Shown here: positions 25,463-34,140 of the stretch, one piece after another | Numbering within the stretch: position 1 is the first letter of the stretch | Layout of the letters: the number at the start of each line of letters is the position of its first letter | Assembly: GCA_036478595.1 (NCBI GenBank) | Contig: JAZGEF010000011.1 | Coordinates: 1-64,000, forward strand | Length of the DNA: 64,000 nt | DNA from: Granulosicoccus sp036478595 | Lineage (GTDB): Bacteria > Pseudomonadota > Gammaproteobacteria > Granulosicoccales > Granulosicoccaceae | Direction of reading: 5' to 3' | The notes under the pieces: generated by a model | What the model was told of the DNA's origin: nothing | The model's input: the letters and a program-made list of their open reading frames with translations, nothing else | The model's database searches: none | Translations under genes and position numbers: made by a program

Positions 25463-26413
25463 ATGAGTGCTTCTCAGCATTTTGTTTTTTTGTTGGTCGA
25501 AAATTTTTCGCATATTGCGTTCTCTTGCGCCATTGAACCCCTGCGAATTGCCAATCTATTAAGCGGCGAAGAATTATATCAATGGTCGCTAGTGTCAGAA
25601 AACGGTGAAACGGCCAGTTGCTCCAATGGTACGGTGACCCTGGTCGATCATGGGTTTGACGCAATCCCAGCGAACGATCGCATTTATATTCTTTCCGGCA
25701 TCGATGTCCAACACCAAGGTAGCGCTGCCTTAAAACGATGCCTACGCCAGCAACAGCGAATGCGCTCACCCATGGGAGCCTTATGTTCGGCTGCATATTT
25801 ATTAGCTGAGCTAGGCTGTCTTGATGGCCGCAAGGCTGCAATCCACTGGGAGTTTCATGATTCGTTTATGGAACAGTTTCCAGAAGTTAACTTGGTGCGT
25901 AACGTATTTGTTGCAGACGAACCCATCATTACTGCCTCAGGTGGAACGGCGACTGCGGATTTGATGCTTAACCTGATTAGTGATCAACACAGTGCAGAGC
26001 TTGCCACCGCTGTAGCCGATCAAATGGTGTACTACTCAGTAAGAGATGCGTCGGTTGATCAGTTGGTGGGTTTGCACTCGAGGCAAGTAGGGCGCAACCC
26101 GCATTTAAATAAAGCCATTCAGAAGATGATGGACTCAATAGAAGCGCCGGTATCTACCACTACCATTGCCGATGATATTGGTATTTCCAAACGCCAATTA
26201 GAAAGGTTGTTTGGCCGTTATCTCAACTGTTCGCCCAAACGCTACTTTCTTGAAATGCGTGTGAACCGGGCGCGCAATCTAATAATGCAGACAGAAATGT
26301 CAGTTACTCAAGTTGCCGTAGCGTGCGGTTTTGAAAGCATTCAGCATTTCTCTAAGGTGTATAAAGCGGCCTTTGGTATCGCGCCGTCTAAGCACCAATC
26401 TAGCTTGCTTTAG
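25463..26413 (+). CDS. GlxA/CdhR/GbdR-type regulator (DJ-1/PfpI plus AraC HTH)
   Basis: A 316-residue activator from ATG 25463 (ATG 25451 adds four residues). The N-terminal DJ-1/PfpI-like domain has FSHIAFSCAIEPLRIAN and the GALCSAAYLLAELG elbow. The C-terminal AraC HTH pair (STTTIADDIGISKRQLERLF and CGFESIQHFSKVYKAAF) binds DNA. Studied proteins of this architecture include GbdR and CdhR, which sense glycine betaine or carnitine breakdown and switch on catabolic genes. That fits the quaternary-amine genes on both sides, though the target is inferred. Confidence 0.87.
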   Translation: MSASQHFVFLLVENFSHIAFSCAIEPLRIANLLSGEELYQWSLVSENGETASCSNGTVTLVDHGFDAIPANDRIYILSGIDVQHQGSAALKRCLRQQQRMRSPMGALCSAAYLLAELGCLDGRKAAIHWEFHDSFMEQFPEVNLVRNVFVADEPIITASGGTATADLMLNLISDQHSAELATAVADQMVYYSVRDASVDQLVGLHSRQVGRNPHLNKAIQKMMDSIEAPVSTTTIADDIGISKRQLERLFGRYLNCSPKRYFLEMRVNRARNLIMQTEMSVTQVAVACGFESIQHFSKVYKAAFGIAPSKHQSSLL

Positions 26414-26790
26414 TTATCCCTGCGGGCGCGGGGACCTAAGCTCACTCGCGGAAACTGAATCCCGCCTTAGCGCACTACTGTTCGGATTATTACTAGAACG
26501 TCAGCGCCGTCTGATTGGCCGGCGGTGGTTTTGGCCTGTATCGGGCTTGCTTAGCCTGGTTTTCTGGGATTGTTGCAGGGGAAAACAGGGTCGATTTTTG
26601 TTTGATCAAGAGCAGGTGTAACGATTTCCTGTATCGCGTGTTCTGTCTGTAAATTGAGGCCAATATGTAGGTGATGATGGCAATGTAGAGTTATGTTTTC
26701 ACCGCATTCTCTGATCGGCGCAGGAACTGTTTGATTTTCAAAAAAGCAAGCTAAAGCGCTACTCGCAGCTGCCAAATAGAGCAGGTAGAA
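26414..26790. other. Non-coding stretch between regulator and HerA-like gene
   Basis: About 377 bases between convergent genes. A GC-rich start and an AT-richer end are visible. One 74-codon frame on the minus strand (26551-26775) has His-rich text but no ribosome site or recognised family, so no gene is called. No clear terminator hairpin was found. Confidence 0.4.
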
Positions 26791-29205
26791 TTATTGCCCT
26801 TCAACCGGCATCCAAATCATCGCAACATCATCGATATTGATATCGGCCTTTTCCAAGCCGATGGTCACGGTTTCAATATTTGGAATCTTCTCAGCCCACT
26901 CGCTTTGAATCTCAAATAGGTCTTCACCGATTTGATCTTCAAGATCTTCGCGGTTTTCCATCAATTCGTTGTAGCGGTTTTCTGCTGTTTTCAGACGCTC
27001 CTCAGCACGTGCAGCCATACGGCCCTTACTTTGGCTGCGGCGGATACCAGTGGTCACCATTGATCGGGTGCTGCGTCTGCCACCTAACAAGCTGCCGAGT
27101 AAACCACCTGCAATGTCCAGCACTTGGCTAGTGCGCTGATCTTTTTTGCGGCTTGATGTATCGAATTCTAGTTCGCGCAGTTTGTCTTCAGCTTTTTGAA
27201 TGGATGTATTAATTCGATCGATTTTCTTGGCTAACACCTTACGCAGCTTGTCGGCATCTTTATCAGCAAACCCATCAGCAATTTGCTCACAACGCAGTTC
27301 GAAGGTCTCACGTGTTTCATTAACGTGTGAATAGCTTTTTAGCTCCGGGTTGTAGAACAACTCGAGTTCTTTGTTGCGGTACAGGTGATCCTTAATGGCT
27401 TTCTGCGCTTGCGTAAAATAGGTTTTATTCTTAATTTTTGCATCGGGCAAAATGTAAATTGGGTTGTCAGGTTCTTTCTTCGATAGATCCTTGTCATCGT
27501 AGTCAACAATGATGGCATCGTCTGCATCAACTGGTCCATCTAGTGGGGTAATGATCGCTTCCCATTCTGTTTGGTGGCGTAGCTTTGATTTAGTATCGTC
27601 GAATAACATTTCTACCCGTACCGCTAAGCCAGCTTTTAAGCGACTGCTACCCGCAGTAACTCCTATGGTATCAGCGTATTCCACTGCAGGGTCTAAATAT
27701 CGCACTACCACATTGTCTGCAATTTGCGGTAACACCGTGCTTTCGTTGTCAGCCAGAGCTGCTGTTTCTATAGGAGCAGCAGCTCCGTCACCAGTAGGTA
27801 TCGCAGTAGAAGCTTGTGCACTTGCCATACTCTCAGCTCGCTTGTCTGAGCTGGTGAGTCGGGTGATTTGATCTCGTGTAAGTGGCCCTGGCAAGTAAGA
27901 CATGGCCCAGCGAGTAGAGAATAGTGTCGGTGTGGAACTTTTAGTTGAGTGCAATACAAATTGGCGTTTATCCAAATTTGAGATTGTATCGCCAATGGCT
28001 TTGATATCAACCGAGCCATCGGACTGGCTCATGCCGTCTAGTAAGCGTTGTTTGTCTTGTTCGGTTTGCAGGCGACCAATCATCCAGGTGCCAGTGTTTG
28101 AAATTGCTTTGTAATCAATATCAACCGGATTTTGAGTCGATATTACCAAGCCTACGCCAAAAGCACGTGCTTGTTTGAGTATGGTTAGGATCGGTTTCTT
28201 AGAAGGTGGGTTGCCAATAGGTGGCGCATAACCAAATACTTCATCCATATAAATCAATGCGCGTAAATCAGAGGTGCCCGGTTGCGCACGCATCCATGTA
28301 ACCATCTTGGATAACAACAAGGTTACAACAAACTGTCGTTCATCTTCACTCAAGTGCGCAAGCGATACGATAGCGGCTTGTGGCTTGTCACTTCTGCTGT
28401 ACAGCATTTTTTGGATGTTCAGATCAGGGCCTTCAGTCCAACTAGAGAACGACGGCGAGGCCGCCAGCCCGTTAAGCTTCATCGCAAGCTTTACCCGATC
28501 AGTGGGTGGGAAAAATGAATCCAAATCGATAACCCCGAGCTTGCGCATCGGAGGTTGCTGTACCAAGCCAATTAGCGCACCCAAATCAAGGTTTCTACCC
28601 TTAGCCCAATACCAGTTAAGGATGTTGGATATCAAAATGTGCTCGCGGCTACTTAGTGGATCGGACTCAATGCCTACCATTGCCAATAACGATGAAGAAA
28701 AACCTTCGATCTCGTCTTGCATGGTTTCAGGGTCAGTACCTGGAGCTGGTGCGTTAAGCGAGCCAATAACGTTAAGGGGTATTCCTGCACTTGAGCCTGG
28801 CGTGTAGATCGTAAACTCAGCGGTGTTGTGTAGTTTTTTAATACGGTCGAGTTCGATACCGGAGCGCTCCAAGCCAGACTTCCAAAGTTCTGCTTTTTCA
28901 ACTGCGGTTTGTGCAAGGTCTCCCCCAGCCTCTGATTCGCTTATCCAAGGCATAAAATCCGTGGGTAACATATTGGGAAAGCTGAGTAATAGATTACCCA
29001 TGTCGCCTTTAGGATCAATTATCAGAGTCGGAACTCCCGATGCCAAAGCTTCTTCGAGTAACACGATACCTAAGCCTGTTTTGCCCGAGCCTGTCATGCC
29101 CACAATGACACCATGGGTGGTCAGATTGGCTGACTTATAAAATAACGGCTCATCGTTTTGAGATTGGCTGCCGAGGTAAAACTGGCCTGCAGGTGCTGCT
29201 GTCAT
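26791..29205 (-). CDS. HerA/VirB4-like ATPase with C-terminal coiled coils
   Basis: An 804-residue protein. The FtsK/HerA-type ATPase core has Walker A GMTGSGKTG near residue 36, PTLIIDPKGDMGNLL, Walker B LIYMDEVFGY and a late VISTQNPVDIDYK sensor-type motif. The second half carries a beta domain around DDAIIVDYDDKD, then two coiled-coil stretches flanking a short Gly/Leu hinge (GGLLGSLLGGRR) and a basic patch. HerA-like ATPases pump or remodel DNA, or sit at the membrane. No NurA, Sir2 or toxin partner is adjacent, so it stands as an orphan and its role is not known. Confidence 0.75.
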   Translation of the reverse strand: MTAAPAGQFYLGSQSQNDEPLFYKSANLTTHGVIVGMTGSGKTGLGIVLLEEALASGVPTLIIDPKGDMGNLLLSFPNMLPTDFMPWISESEAGGDLAQTAVEKAELWKSGLERSGIELDRIKKLHNTAEFTIYTPGSSAGIPLNVIGSLNAPAPGTDPETMQDEIEGFSSSLLAMVGIESDPLSSREHILISNILNWYWAKGRNLDLGALIGLVQQPPMRKLGVIDLDSFFPPTDRVKLAMKLNGLAASPSFSSWTEGPDLNIQKMLYSRSDKPQAAIVSLAHLSEDERQFVVTLLLSKMVTWMRAQPGTSDLRALIYMDEVFGYAPPIGNPPSKKPILTILKQARAFGVGLVISTQNPVDIDYKAISNTGTWMIGRLQTEQDKQRLLDGMSQSDGSVDIKAIGDTISNLDKRQFVLHSTKSSTPTLFSTRWAMSYLPGPLTRDQITRLTSSDKRAESMASAQASTAIPTGDGAAAPIETAALADNESTVLPQIADNVVVRYLDPAVEYADTIGVTAGSSRLKAGLAVRVEMLFDDTKSKLRHQTEWEAIITPLDGPVDADDAIIVDYDDKDLSKKEPDNPIYILPDAKIKNKTYFTQAQKAIKDHLYRNKELELFYNPELKSYSHVNETRETFELRCEQIADGFADKDADKLRKVLAKKIDRINTSIQKAEDKLRELEFDTSSRKKDQRTSQVLDIAGGLLGSLLGGRRSTRSMVTTGIRRSQSKGRMAARAEERLKTAENRYNELMENREDLEDQIGEDLFEIQSEWAEKIPNIETVTIGLEKADINIDDVAMIWMPVEGQ

Positions 29206-29272
29206 AGTGCGGACTCTATTTGCATACTAGATTATATAGCCTGGAACTATAGCACCGGCTTTCGAGTGTTTC

Positions 29273-30184
29273 TTACCTGCTAGGTGGGTTTTGACATTCT
29301 TTCGCCCATTCGCAAAACCGGGTAACGGCTGTTTTGGGTGCTGGGTTGTTCTGGCACACCAAATAGTAGCCGAATCCGGTTTTGACAGCGGCATCGGAAG
29401 GCATCACCAACTCTCCGCTGGCCACGAGTGGATCAACCAGATAGCGCCAACCAAGAGCGATGCCATGGCCGTTGCGTGCCGCATCTATCATCAGAGGATA
29501 ACTATTCACTTGAAACCCACGGTAGCCTTTAGGTAAATGCATATCATTGTGGCTGAGCCAAGTGCGCCAGTTCATCCAGTCCCAGTGATCATCGTCTTGC
29601 TCCAATAAGTTTTCGTCAACTAACCGCTCTATTGATATCGTCTTGCGATCGGCTAGATAAGCGGGGCTGCACACAGGGAATATTTCTTCTTCAAATAACT
29701 TTTCTGCGCGATAAGACGGCCAATCGCCTTTACCGTGAATAATCGCGACATGTACATCAGGGTGCAGGCAATCCAGCTCTTCATCAGAGGCAATTAAGCG
29801 CACAGCAATATCTGGGTACTTCGACTGGAAATCGGTTAAGCGAGGCATTAGCCACATTGATGCCACCGATTGATCGGCCGCAATGGTTAAACGTATACGG
29901 CTTGCAGGTGCTTTGATATCGTTTGCTGCGCTGGCTAGCTGGCGCAGCAAACCTGAAACGCTGTGTTGGAATTCTTTGCCCGCAGGTGACAAACGAACGC
30001 TACGGTTAGCCCTTATAAACAGCTTTACTCCCAGGAATGCCTCTAGGTTGCGTATCTGCTGGCTAACAGCAGCTTGTGAGAGGTTCAGCTCTTGAGCGGC
30101 TCGAGTAAAGCTCAAATGGCGAGCAGCAGCGTCAAATGCAACGCAAGGATCGAGTGGAGGCAGCTGCTGTTTGATCGTATGCAT
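29273..30184 (-). CDS. LysR family regulator, GcvA-like
   Basis: A 303-residue LysR protein. The N-terminal HTH reads FDAAARHLSFTRAAQELNLSQAAVSQQIRNLE, close to GcvA. The substrate-binding half starts near residue 95 (RLTIAADQSVASMWLMPRL). It faces the Rieske oxygenase gene, 94 bases from that gene's ATG, which makes the Rieske-GcvT pair its likely target. A symmetrical T-N11-A site overlaps its own start codon. The effector is unknown; a glycine-like or methylated-amine ligand would fit. Confidence 0.88.
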   Translation of the reverse strand: MHTIKQQLPPLDPCVAFDAAARHLSFTRAAQELNLSQAAVSQQIRNLEAFLGVKLFIRANRSVRLSPAGKEFQHSVSGLLRQLASAANDIKAPASRIRLTIAADQSVASMWLMPRLTDFQSKYPDIAVRLIASDEELDCLHPDVHVAIIHGKGDWPSYRAEKLFEEEIFPVCSPAYLADRKTISIERLVDENLLEQDDDHWDWMNWRTWLSHNDMHLPKGYRGFQVNSYPLMIDAARNGHGIALGWRYLVDPLVASGELVMPSDAAVKTGFGYYLVCQNNPAPKTAVTRFCEWAKECQNPPSR

Positions 30185-30197
30185 AAGCTTAGCTTAT
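30183..30197. promoter_or_regulatory. LysR-box candidate (T-N11-A)
   Basis: ATAAGC-TTA-GCTTAT is a perfect inverted repeat with a 3-base centre and contains T-N11-A, the usual LysR recognition pattern. It overlaps the ATG of the divergent lysR-type gene, which would allow self-repression as well as control of the Rieske gene. Confidence 0.5.
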
Positions 30198-30277
30198 CAA
30201 AATAGATTCATTAATGTTGTTTGAATCGCTTGATGCATAACAATAAACTATGCGAAGCAAAAAGGGAGCGGATAACT

Positions 30278-31417
30278 ATGCCTCATTCACCCATCGACAG
30301 AACTAAAGCGGACTCACCATTTAGCAGTGATCCGTCCAGCTCTTTCACCATGCCAGCTCGTTATTACACAGACAGCGAGGTGTATGAGAAGGAGCGAGAC
30401 GCGATCTTTTTTAGTAATTGGTGGTACGTCGGGCATAACAGCCAATTGGCAAAGCGAGGTGAGTACATCACGGCATCTATTGATAACCAGAACGTATTTG
30501 TTGTCGCTGATGAGCATGGCGAGCTGCGTGGGTTTTATAACGTATGCCAACATCGTGGCCACGAGCTACTCGCCGGTGTTGGCCAAACTAATATGATCCG
30601 TTGCCCGTATCACGCATGGGCTTATGATCTTAATGGCTTACTTCAGTCGGCTCGTAACACGCGCAACGTTCCAGGCTTTAATAAATGCGAATTTTCTTTA
30701 AAGACGGTACGGGTCGAAAAATTTTGCGGCATGGTATTTGTCAATTTAAACAACGATGCAGAACCGTTGGAATCATTGGCATCAGAGCTTGAAAAAGAAA
30801 TACGCGAATACTGCCCAGATGTTGACAACTTAAAGTACGCGCAGCGCGATACGTATAATGTTGAATGCAACTGGAAGGTGATGATTGATAATTTTCTAGA
30901 ATGTTATCACTGCCATCCAGCACACAAAGATTTCGTTGACTTGGTGGATATGGAAAGCTATCGCTCGGTTAGTAAAGGTATCTATTCTAGTCATATATCC
31001 AAAGCCGTTAATAATCAAAATAACAGGGCATTTAGTTTTGAAAAAGGTGATGTTGATTTTGGTTATGCAGGATGGTACCTATGGCCCAATCTCACGATAT
31101 GGGCATACCCAGGTGAAGCAAATCTATCTATATTGCAGATGAATCCCAATGGGGTAGCTAACACGCTTGAGTTTCAGGATTGGTTTGTGCGTGATGGCGC
31201 ACCTAGCAAACAACTGAAGGAGGCGATGGCTTATCAAAAAGACGTGCTACAGCCTGAGGACATTACTTTGTGCGAAAGTGTGCAGCGCGGCTTGCAATCA
31301 CGTGGCTACAATCAAGGACGCTTTGTTGTAGATACCGATCGAACGGAATTATCAGAACATGCCGTGCATCATTTCCAAGAAATGGTGGTTAGTGCTCTCG
31401 GTGCTGATTTAACTTAA
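30278..31417 (+). CDS. Rieske non-haem oxygenase, CntA/GbcA-like
   Basis: A 379-residue oxygenase from ATG 30278, behind a GGGAGCGG ribosome site. The Rieske [2Fe-2S] ligands are C90, H92, C109 and H112 (CQHRG and CPYHAW). The catalytic iron site has E208-C-Y-H211 and H216 in IDNFLECYHCHPAH. The bridging position is Glu, as in carnitine oxygenase CntA, rather than the usual Asp of ring-hydroxylating enzymes. Such enzymes oxidise quaternary amines (carnitine, glycine betaine, stachydrine), often removing N-methyl as formaldehyde. A folate-dependent GcvT-like gene follows after 14 bases. The electron-transfer reductase is not in the window. Substrate is inferred. Confidence 0.85.
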   Translation: MPHSPIDRTKADSPFSSDPSSSFTMPARYYTDSEVYEKERDAIFFSNWWYVGHNSQLAKRGEYITASIDNQNVFVVADEHGELRGFYNVCQHRGHELLAGVGQTNMIRCPYHAWAYDLNGLLQSARNTRNVPGFNKCEFSLKTVRVEKFCGMVFVNLNNDAEPLESLASELEKEIREYCPDVDNLKYAQRDTYNVECNWKVMIDNFLECYHCHPAHKDFVDLVDMESYRSVSKGIYSSHISKAVNNQNNRAFSFEKGDVDFGYAGWYLWPNLTIWAYPGEANLSILQMNPNGVANTLEFQDWFVRDGAPSKQLKEAMAYQKDVLQPEDITLCESVQRGLQSRGYNQGRFVVDTDRTELSEHAVHHFQEMVVSALGADLT

Positions 31418-31431
31418 ATCGAGTTAGATCT

Positions 31432-32622
31432 ATGATATTTGTGTCTAGTGACGGTAAAACACGTGACCTGGTGAGCTCTACAGATGGGGCAGGTTGGGAT
31501 TTTGGAATCAACCGTCACCCTTATCACGAAATAGAACGCCCGTTTGGGCCGCACTATACCGTATATAACCGGCGCTTAATGGCTTGTTGTTTTGACAAGA
31601 TTAATACCATAGATGGCTATTGGTTGTTACGTCAAAAATCAGCGGTACTGCATACCGGTGAATACCCACTTGAGTTTAAAGGCCCGGATGCTGTGCGCCT
31701 GCTGAATATGCTCTTTACCAAAGATATCTCCAAGGTACGCCCCGGTCGATGTGGTTACGGGCTTGCCTGCTATGAAGATGGCGGAATGATTACTGATGGA
31801 ATTTTGCTACGTCTTGATCAAGATGCATTTTGGTTTGCACAAGCTGACGGGGATTTTTATAGTTGGGCGAGAGCACATGCAGTGGGGCTGGACGTAACGA
31901 TTTCTGACCCTGAAGTGTATGTATCACAAGTGCAGGGGCCAACTGCACTTGAGGTACTGGCAGCAGCGGCTGATGACGGCATGCCTGAGCCGTTTAATTA
32001 TTTTGGCATTGCCACGGTGAGCTTTGGTGGACAAGAGCTTGTGATCACTCGTACGGGTTATACCAATGAACTAGGGTGGGAGTTTTACACTGAGCCGCAT
32101 CATGATGCCGCTGCATTGTGGAGTCACTTAAAAACTAAAGGCGAACCGTTTGGTTTAGGATTGTTTGGTTTGGATTCAATGCATATTCGTCGTATAGAGG
32201 CGGGCATTCTTAATGCAGGTTCTGACTTTGATCGTTTTACTACGCCCTACGATGTCGGCTTAGATCGCTTTGTCGATCTGGATAAAATTGATTTCATTGG
32301 TAAGCCTGCACTGCTTAAGCTGAAACCCGCCAATCGGCAAAGAGGATTGTTATGCGAGGGTGGGGAGCCGCATATTGGCGCTGAGATAATGCTCGGTGAT
32401 AAAAAAATAGGTAAGGTAACAGCCGGTGCGATGTCACCGTATTTACAAAAAGGCATTGGTATTGGCCTGCTTGAGTCTACAGCACATGCGGTTGGTGCAA
32501 ATGTAACGATCAGATGTATCGACGGCAAATTGCATACAGGCACCTTATCTGCGCTGCCACTTTATGACAAAGCTGCCGAGATACCCAGAGGTAAGTTGGT
32601 TGATGTTCCAGTGAGAAGTTAA
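31432..32622 (+). CDS. GcvT-like folate-dependent aminomethyltransferase/demethylase
   Basis: A 396-residue protein of the GcvT/DmdA/sarcosine-oxidase folate family. Recognised parts: LEFKGPDAVRLLNMLFTKDISKV, VQGPTALEVL, the ITRTGYTNELGWEFY motif for the tetrahydrofolate site, GLFGLDSMHIRRIEAG, and the C-terminal barrel GKVTAGAMSPYLQKGIGIG. It likely moves a one-carbon unit from an amine to tetrahydrofolate. Tight linkage to the Rieske gene suggests it either captures formaldehyde or removes the next methyl group. True GcvT is unlikely because GcvH and GcvP are absent. Confidence 0.83.
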   Translation: MIFVSSDGKTRDLVSSTDGAGWDFGINRHPYHEIERPFGPHYTVYNRRLMACCFDKINTIDGYWLLRQKSAVLHTGEYPLEFKGPDAVRLLNMLFTKDISKVRPGRCGYGLACYEDGGMITDGILLRLDQDAFWFAQADGDFYSWARAHAVGLDVTISDPEVYVSQVQGPTALEVLAAAADDGMPEPFNYFGIATVSFGGQELVITRTGYTNELGWEFYTEPHHDAAALWSHLKTKGEPFGLGLFGLDSMHIRRIEAGILNAGSDFDRFTTPYDVGLDRFVDLDKIDFIGKPALLKLKPANRQRGLLCEGGEPHIGAEIMLGDKKIGKVTAGAMSPYLQKGIGIGLLESTAHAVGANVTIRCIDGKLHTGTLSALPLYDKAAEIPRGKLVDVPVRS

Positions 32623-33005
32623 GCACCAGTCATGCGTATCATGCTATTTAACATAATTAAATAGTGGCGCAATGTTATTGGGCTCTTGAACACGGAATAG
32701 TAAGCAAATTTGGACGAAACGCAGATAGGCAAGTGCTTTCAAATTGTCTGTTGATAAGGTTGTCTATTCGTTTGCTCAAAATTAAATGAATTGCGAATAT
32801 ACCAATACTGTACTGAAACTGACGAATTTGTACATTTTGGCTCTGTTTTTCACTTTTGTTTGTCTCTCCAGGACAAAGGTGGTATTTTTCCCTCGTGCAT
32901 TCCGAACGCTCTTTTAACCGTTCATGAGGGCCACGGCTGGCTCGTGGGGTCTATTGGTTTCAATTGAGTTCACGCGCATTTTGAATCTTAAAACAAGGGG
33001 AAAAT
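32623..33005. other. Long intergenic leader before the ABC importer
   Basis: About 383 bases with no supported gene. The left two-thirds are AT-rich. A small hairpin with a TTTGTC/GACAAA stem lies near 32867-32885, and a larger fold follows at 32890-32947. An AAGGGGA ribosome site stands just before ATG 33006. It probably holds the importer promoter and a structured 5' leader. Confidence 0.45.
32890..32947 (+). promoter_or_regulatory. Structured 5' leader candidate upstream of importer
   Basis: CCCTCGTG (32890-32897) can pair with CATGAGGG (32923-32930) with one G-T pair, enclosing an inner GAACG/CGTTC stem. Directly after it, CCACG (32931-32935) pairs with CGTGG (32943-32947). This tandem fold sits about 60 bases ahead of the binding-protein gene. 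It matches no riboswitch class that I can name with confidence. Confidence 0.35.
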
Positions 33006-33959
33006 ATGAAATTACGAACACCCAAAGCGTTGCGACCATTAGTCGTTGCAGGCGCTGTAGCGCTAACCTCAGTGACGGGCGCGGCTAATGCTGCTGACAG
33101 CACTGCACCAATTGTGATCCCAATTCATAATTGGTCTAGTCAAGTTGTGATGGCTTATGTGCTTGGCGGCATGTTTGAAAGCATGGGCAGCAACGTTGAA
33201 TACGTACCCGCTGATTCTCAAGCGGTATATGAATCTATCCGTAACGGTGACGTAACTGTTTCTCACGAAGTGTGGCAGTCCACGTTTGGTAAGTCGTTCT
33301 ACAACGCGATGGCTAAAGGCGGAGTGATTGATGCAGGCACTCATTCAGCAACCACCCTCGAAGAAATGGGTGTACCTACTTGGGTTATCGAGCAAGACTT
33401 ATGTCCTGGACTTCCAAATTGGGAGGCACTGAAAGATTGTCATGAAGCTTTCACTACAGCTGATTCTGGCGGCAAAGGCCGTTGGTTAGAAGGCCCTCAA
33501 AGTTGGCACGGCACTATGATGCCTGAGCGTATTGAAGCACTAGGTTTAGCGGACAAGTGGACAGTAAAATTCGCCGGTAGTGCTGATGCGCTTTGGACTG
33601 AACTAGCGTCTGCCAAGAAAGAAGGGCGCCCTACAGTTGTATTTAACTGGACGCCTAACTTCACAGACGCGGAAGGTTTTACGTTCATTGAGTTTCCTGA
33701 GTACACTGCTGGCTGTCGTAAAGAAGACGGTGGTGACGGAAGTTGCGGTTCTCCGAAAGGCTGGTTGAAAAAAGCAGCTAACTACAAATTCCCCAAAACT
33801 CACCCTGCTGCATACACTGCGTTCAGCAAATTGGATTTCACTACGACTCAAATTGGTGAAATGGCTGCTCTAGTCGATATCGACAAAATGGATCACAAAG
33901 ATGCTGCGAAAAAATGGCTTGAAGACAACAAAGATCTTTGGATGGCCTGGACAAAGTAA
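33006..33959 (+). CDS. Periplasmic binding protein for quaternary amine/TMAO (ProX/TmoX-like)
   Basis: A 317-residue binding protein with a clear AAGGGGA ribosome site and a signal peptide cut near residue 30. It belongs to the OpuAC/ProX glycine betaine group. Tryptophans at 43, 90, 160, 167 and 215 are candidates for the aromatic cage that holds a methylated nitrogen. Cys pairs 133/145 and 237/247 could form disulfides; the second pair brackets an Asp/Gly-rich loop. The overall text is close to TmoX, the TMAO binding protein of marine bacteria, but choline or betaine cannot be excluded. An attenuator-like hairpin separates it from the ATPase gene. Confidence 0.85.
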   Translation: MKLRTPKALRPLVVAGAVALTSVTGAANAADSTAPIVIPIHNWSSQVVMAYVLGGMFESMGSNVEYVPADSQAVYESIRNGDVTVSHEVWQSTFGKSFYNAMAKGGVIDAGTHSATTLEEMGVPTWVIEQDLCPGLPNWEALKDCHEAFTTADSGGKGRWLEGPQSWHGTMMPERIEALGLADKWTVKFAGSADALWTELASAKKEGRPTVVFNWTPNFTDAEGFTFIEFPEYTAGCRKEDGGDGSCGSPKGWLKKAANYKFPKTHPAAYTAFSKLDFTTTQIGEMAALVDIDKMDHKDAAKKWLEDNKDLWMAWTK

Positions 33960-34035
33960 GGTTTTTGTCTGACAATATTTTATACGCTATCTATAACGTA
34001 CTGATTATTGGAATTAACGTTGGTTGAGTAGTACT

Positions 34036-34073
34036 AAGCCCTCTGGCGCGTTTCGCGCCGGGGGGCTTATTTT
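34036..34073 (+). terminator. Intra-operon attenuator between binding protein and ATPase
   Basis: Bases 34036-34050 pair with 34054-34068 as a 15-bp GC-rich stem (two G-T pairs) with a 3-base loop, followed by ATTTTG. It lies 76 bases after the binding-protein stop. Such partial terminators let the binding protein be made in excess over the membrane parts. Confidence 0.75.
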
Positions 34074-34140
34074 GTTGTGGAGGGGCGTCGTAAGCCTTAG
34101 CCACTTTTTAAACATCAAGAACAGAGTCAGCAGAAAGCTT

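Noticed and set aside
24717..25841. Long GntR reading frame reaching 25841
   Set aside because: The extra N-terminal part overlaps the divergent GlxA-type gene and has no GntR features; the true start is near 25421-25436.
26551..26775. 74-codon minus-strand frame with a His-rich stretch resembling a copper-oxidase motif
   Set aside because: No ribosome site, no wider similarity to multicopper oxidases, and it lies in a gap between convergent genes; most likely chance.
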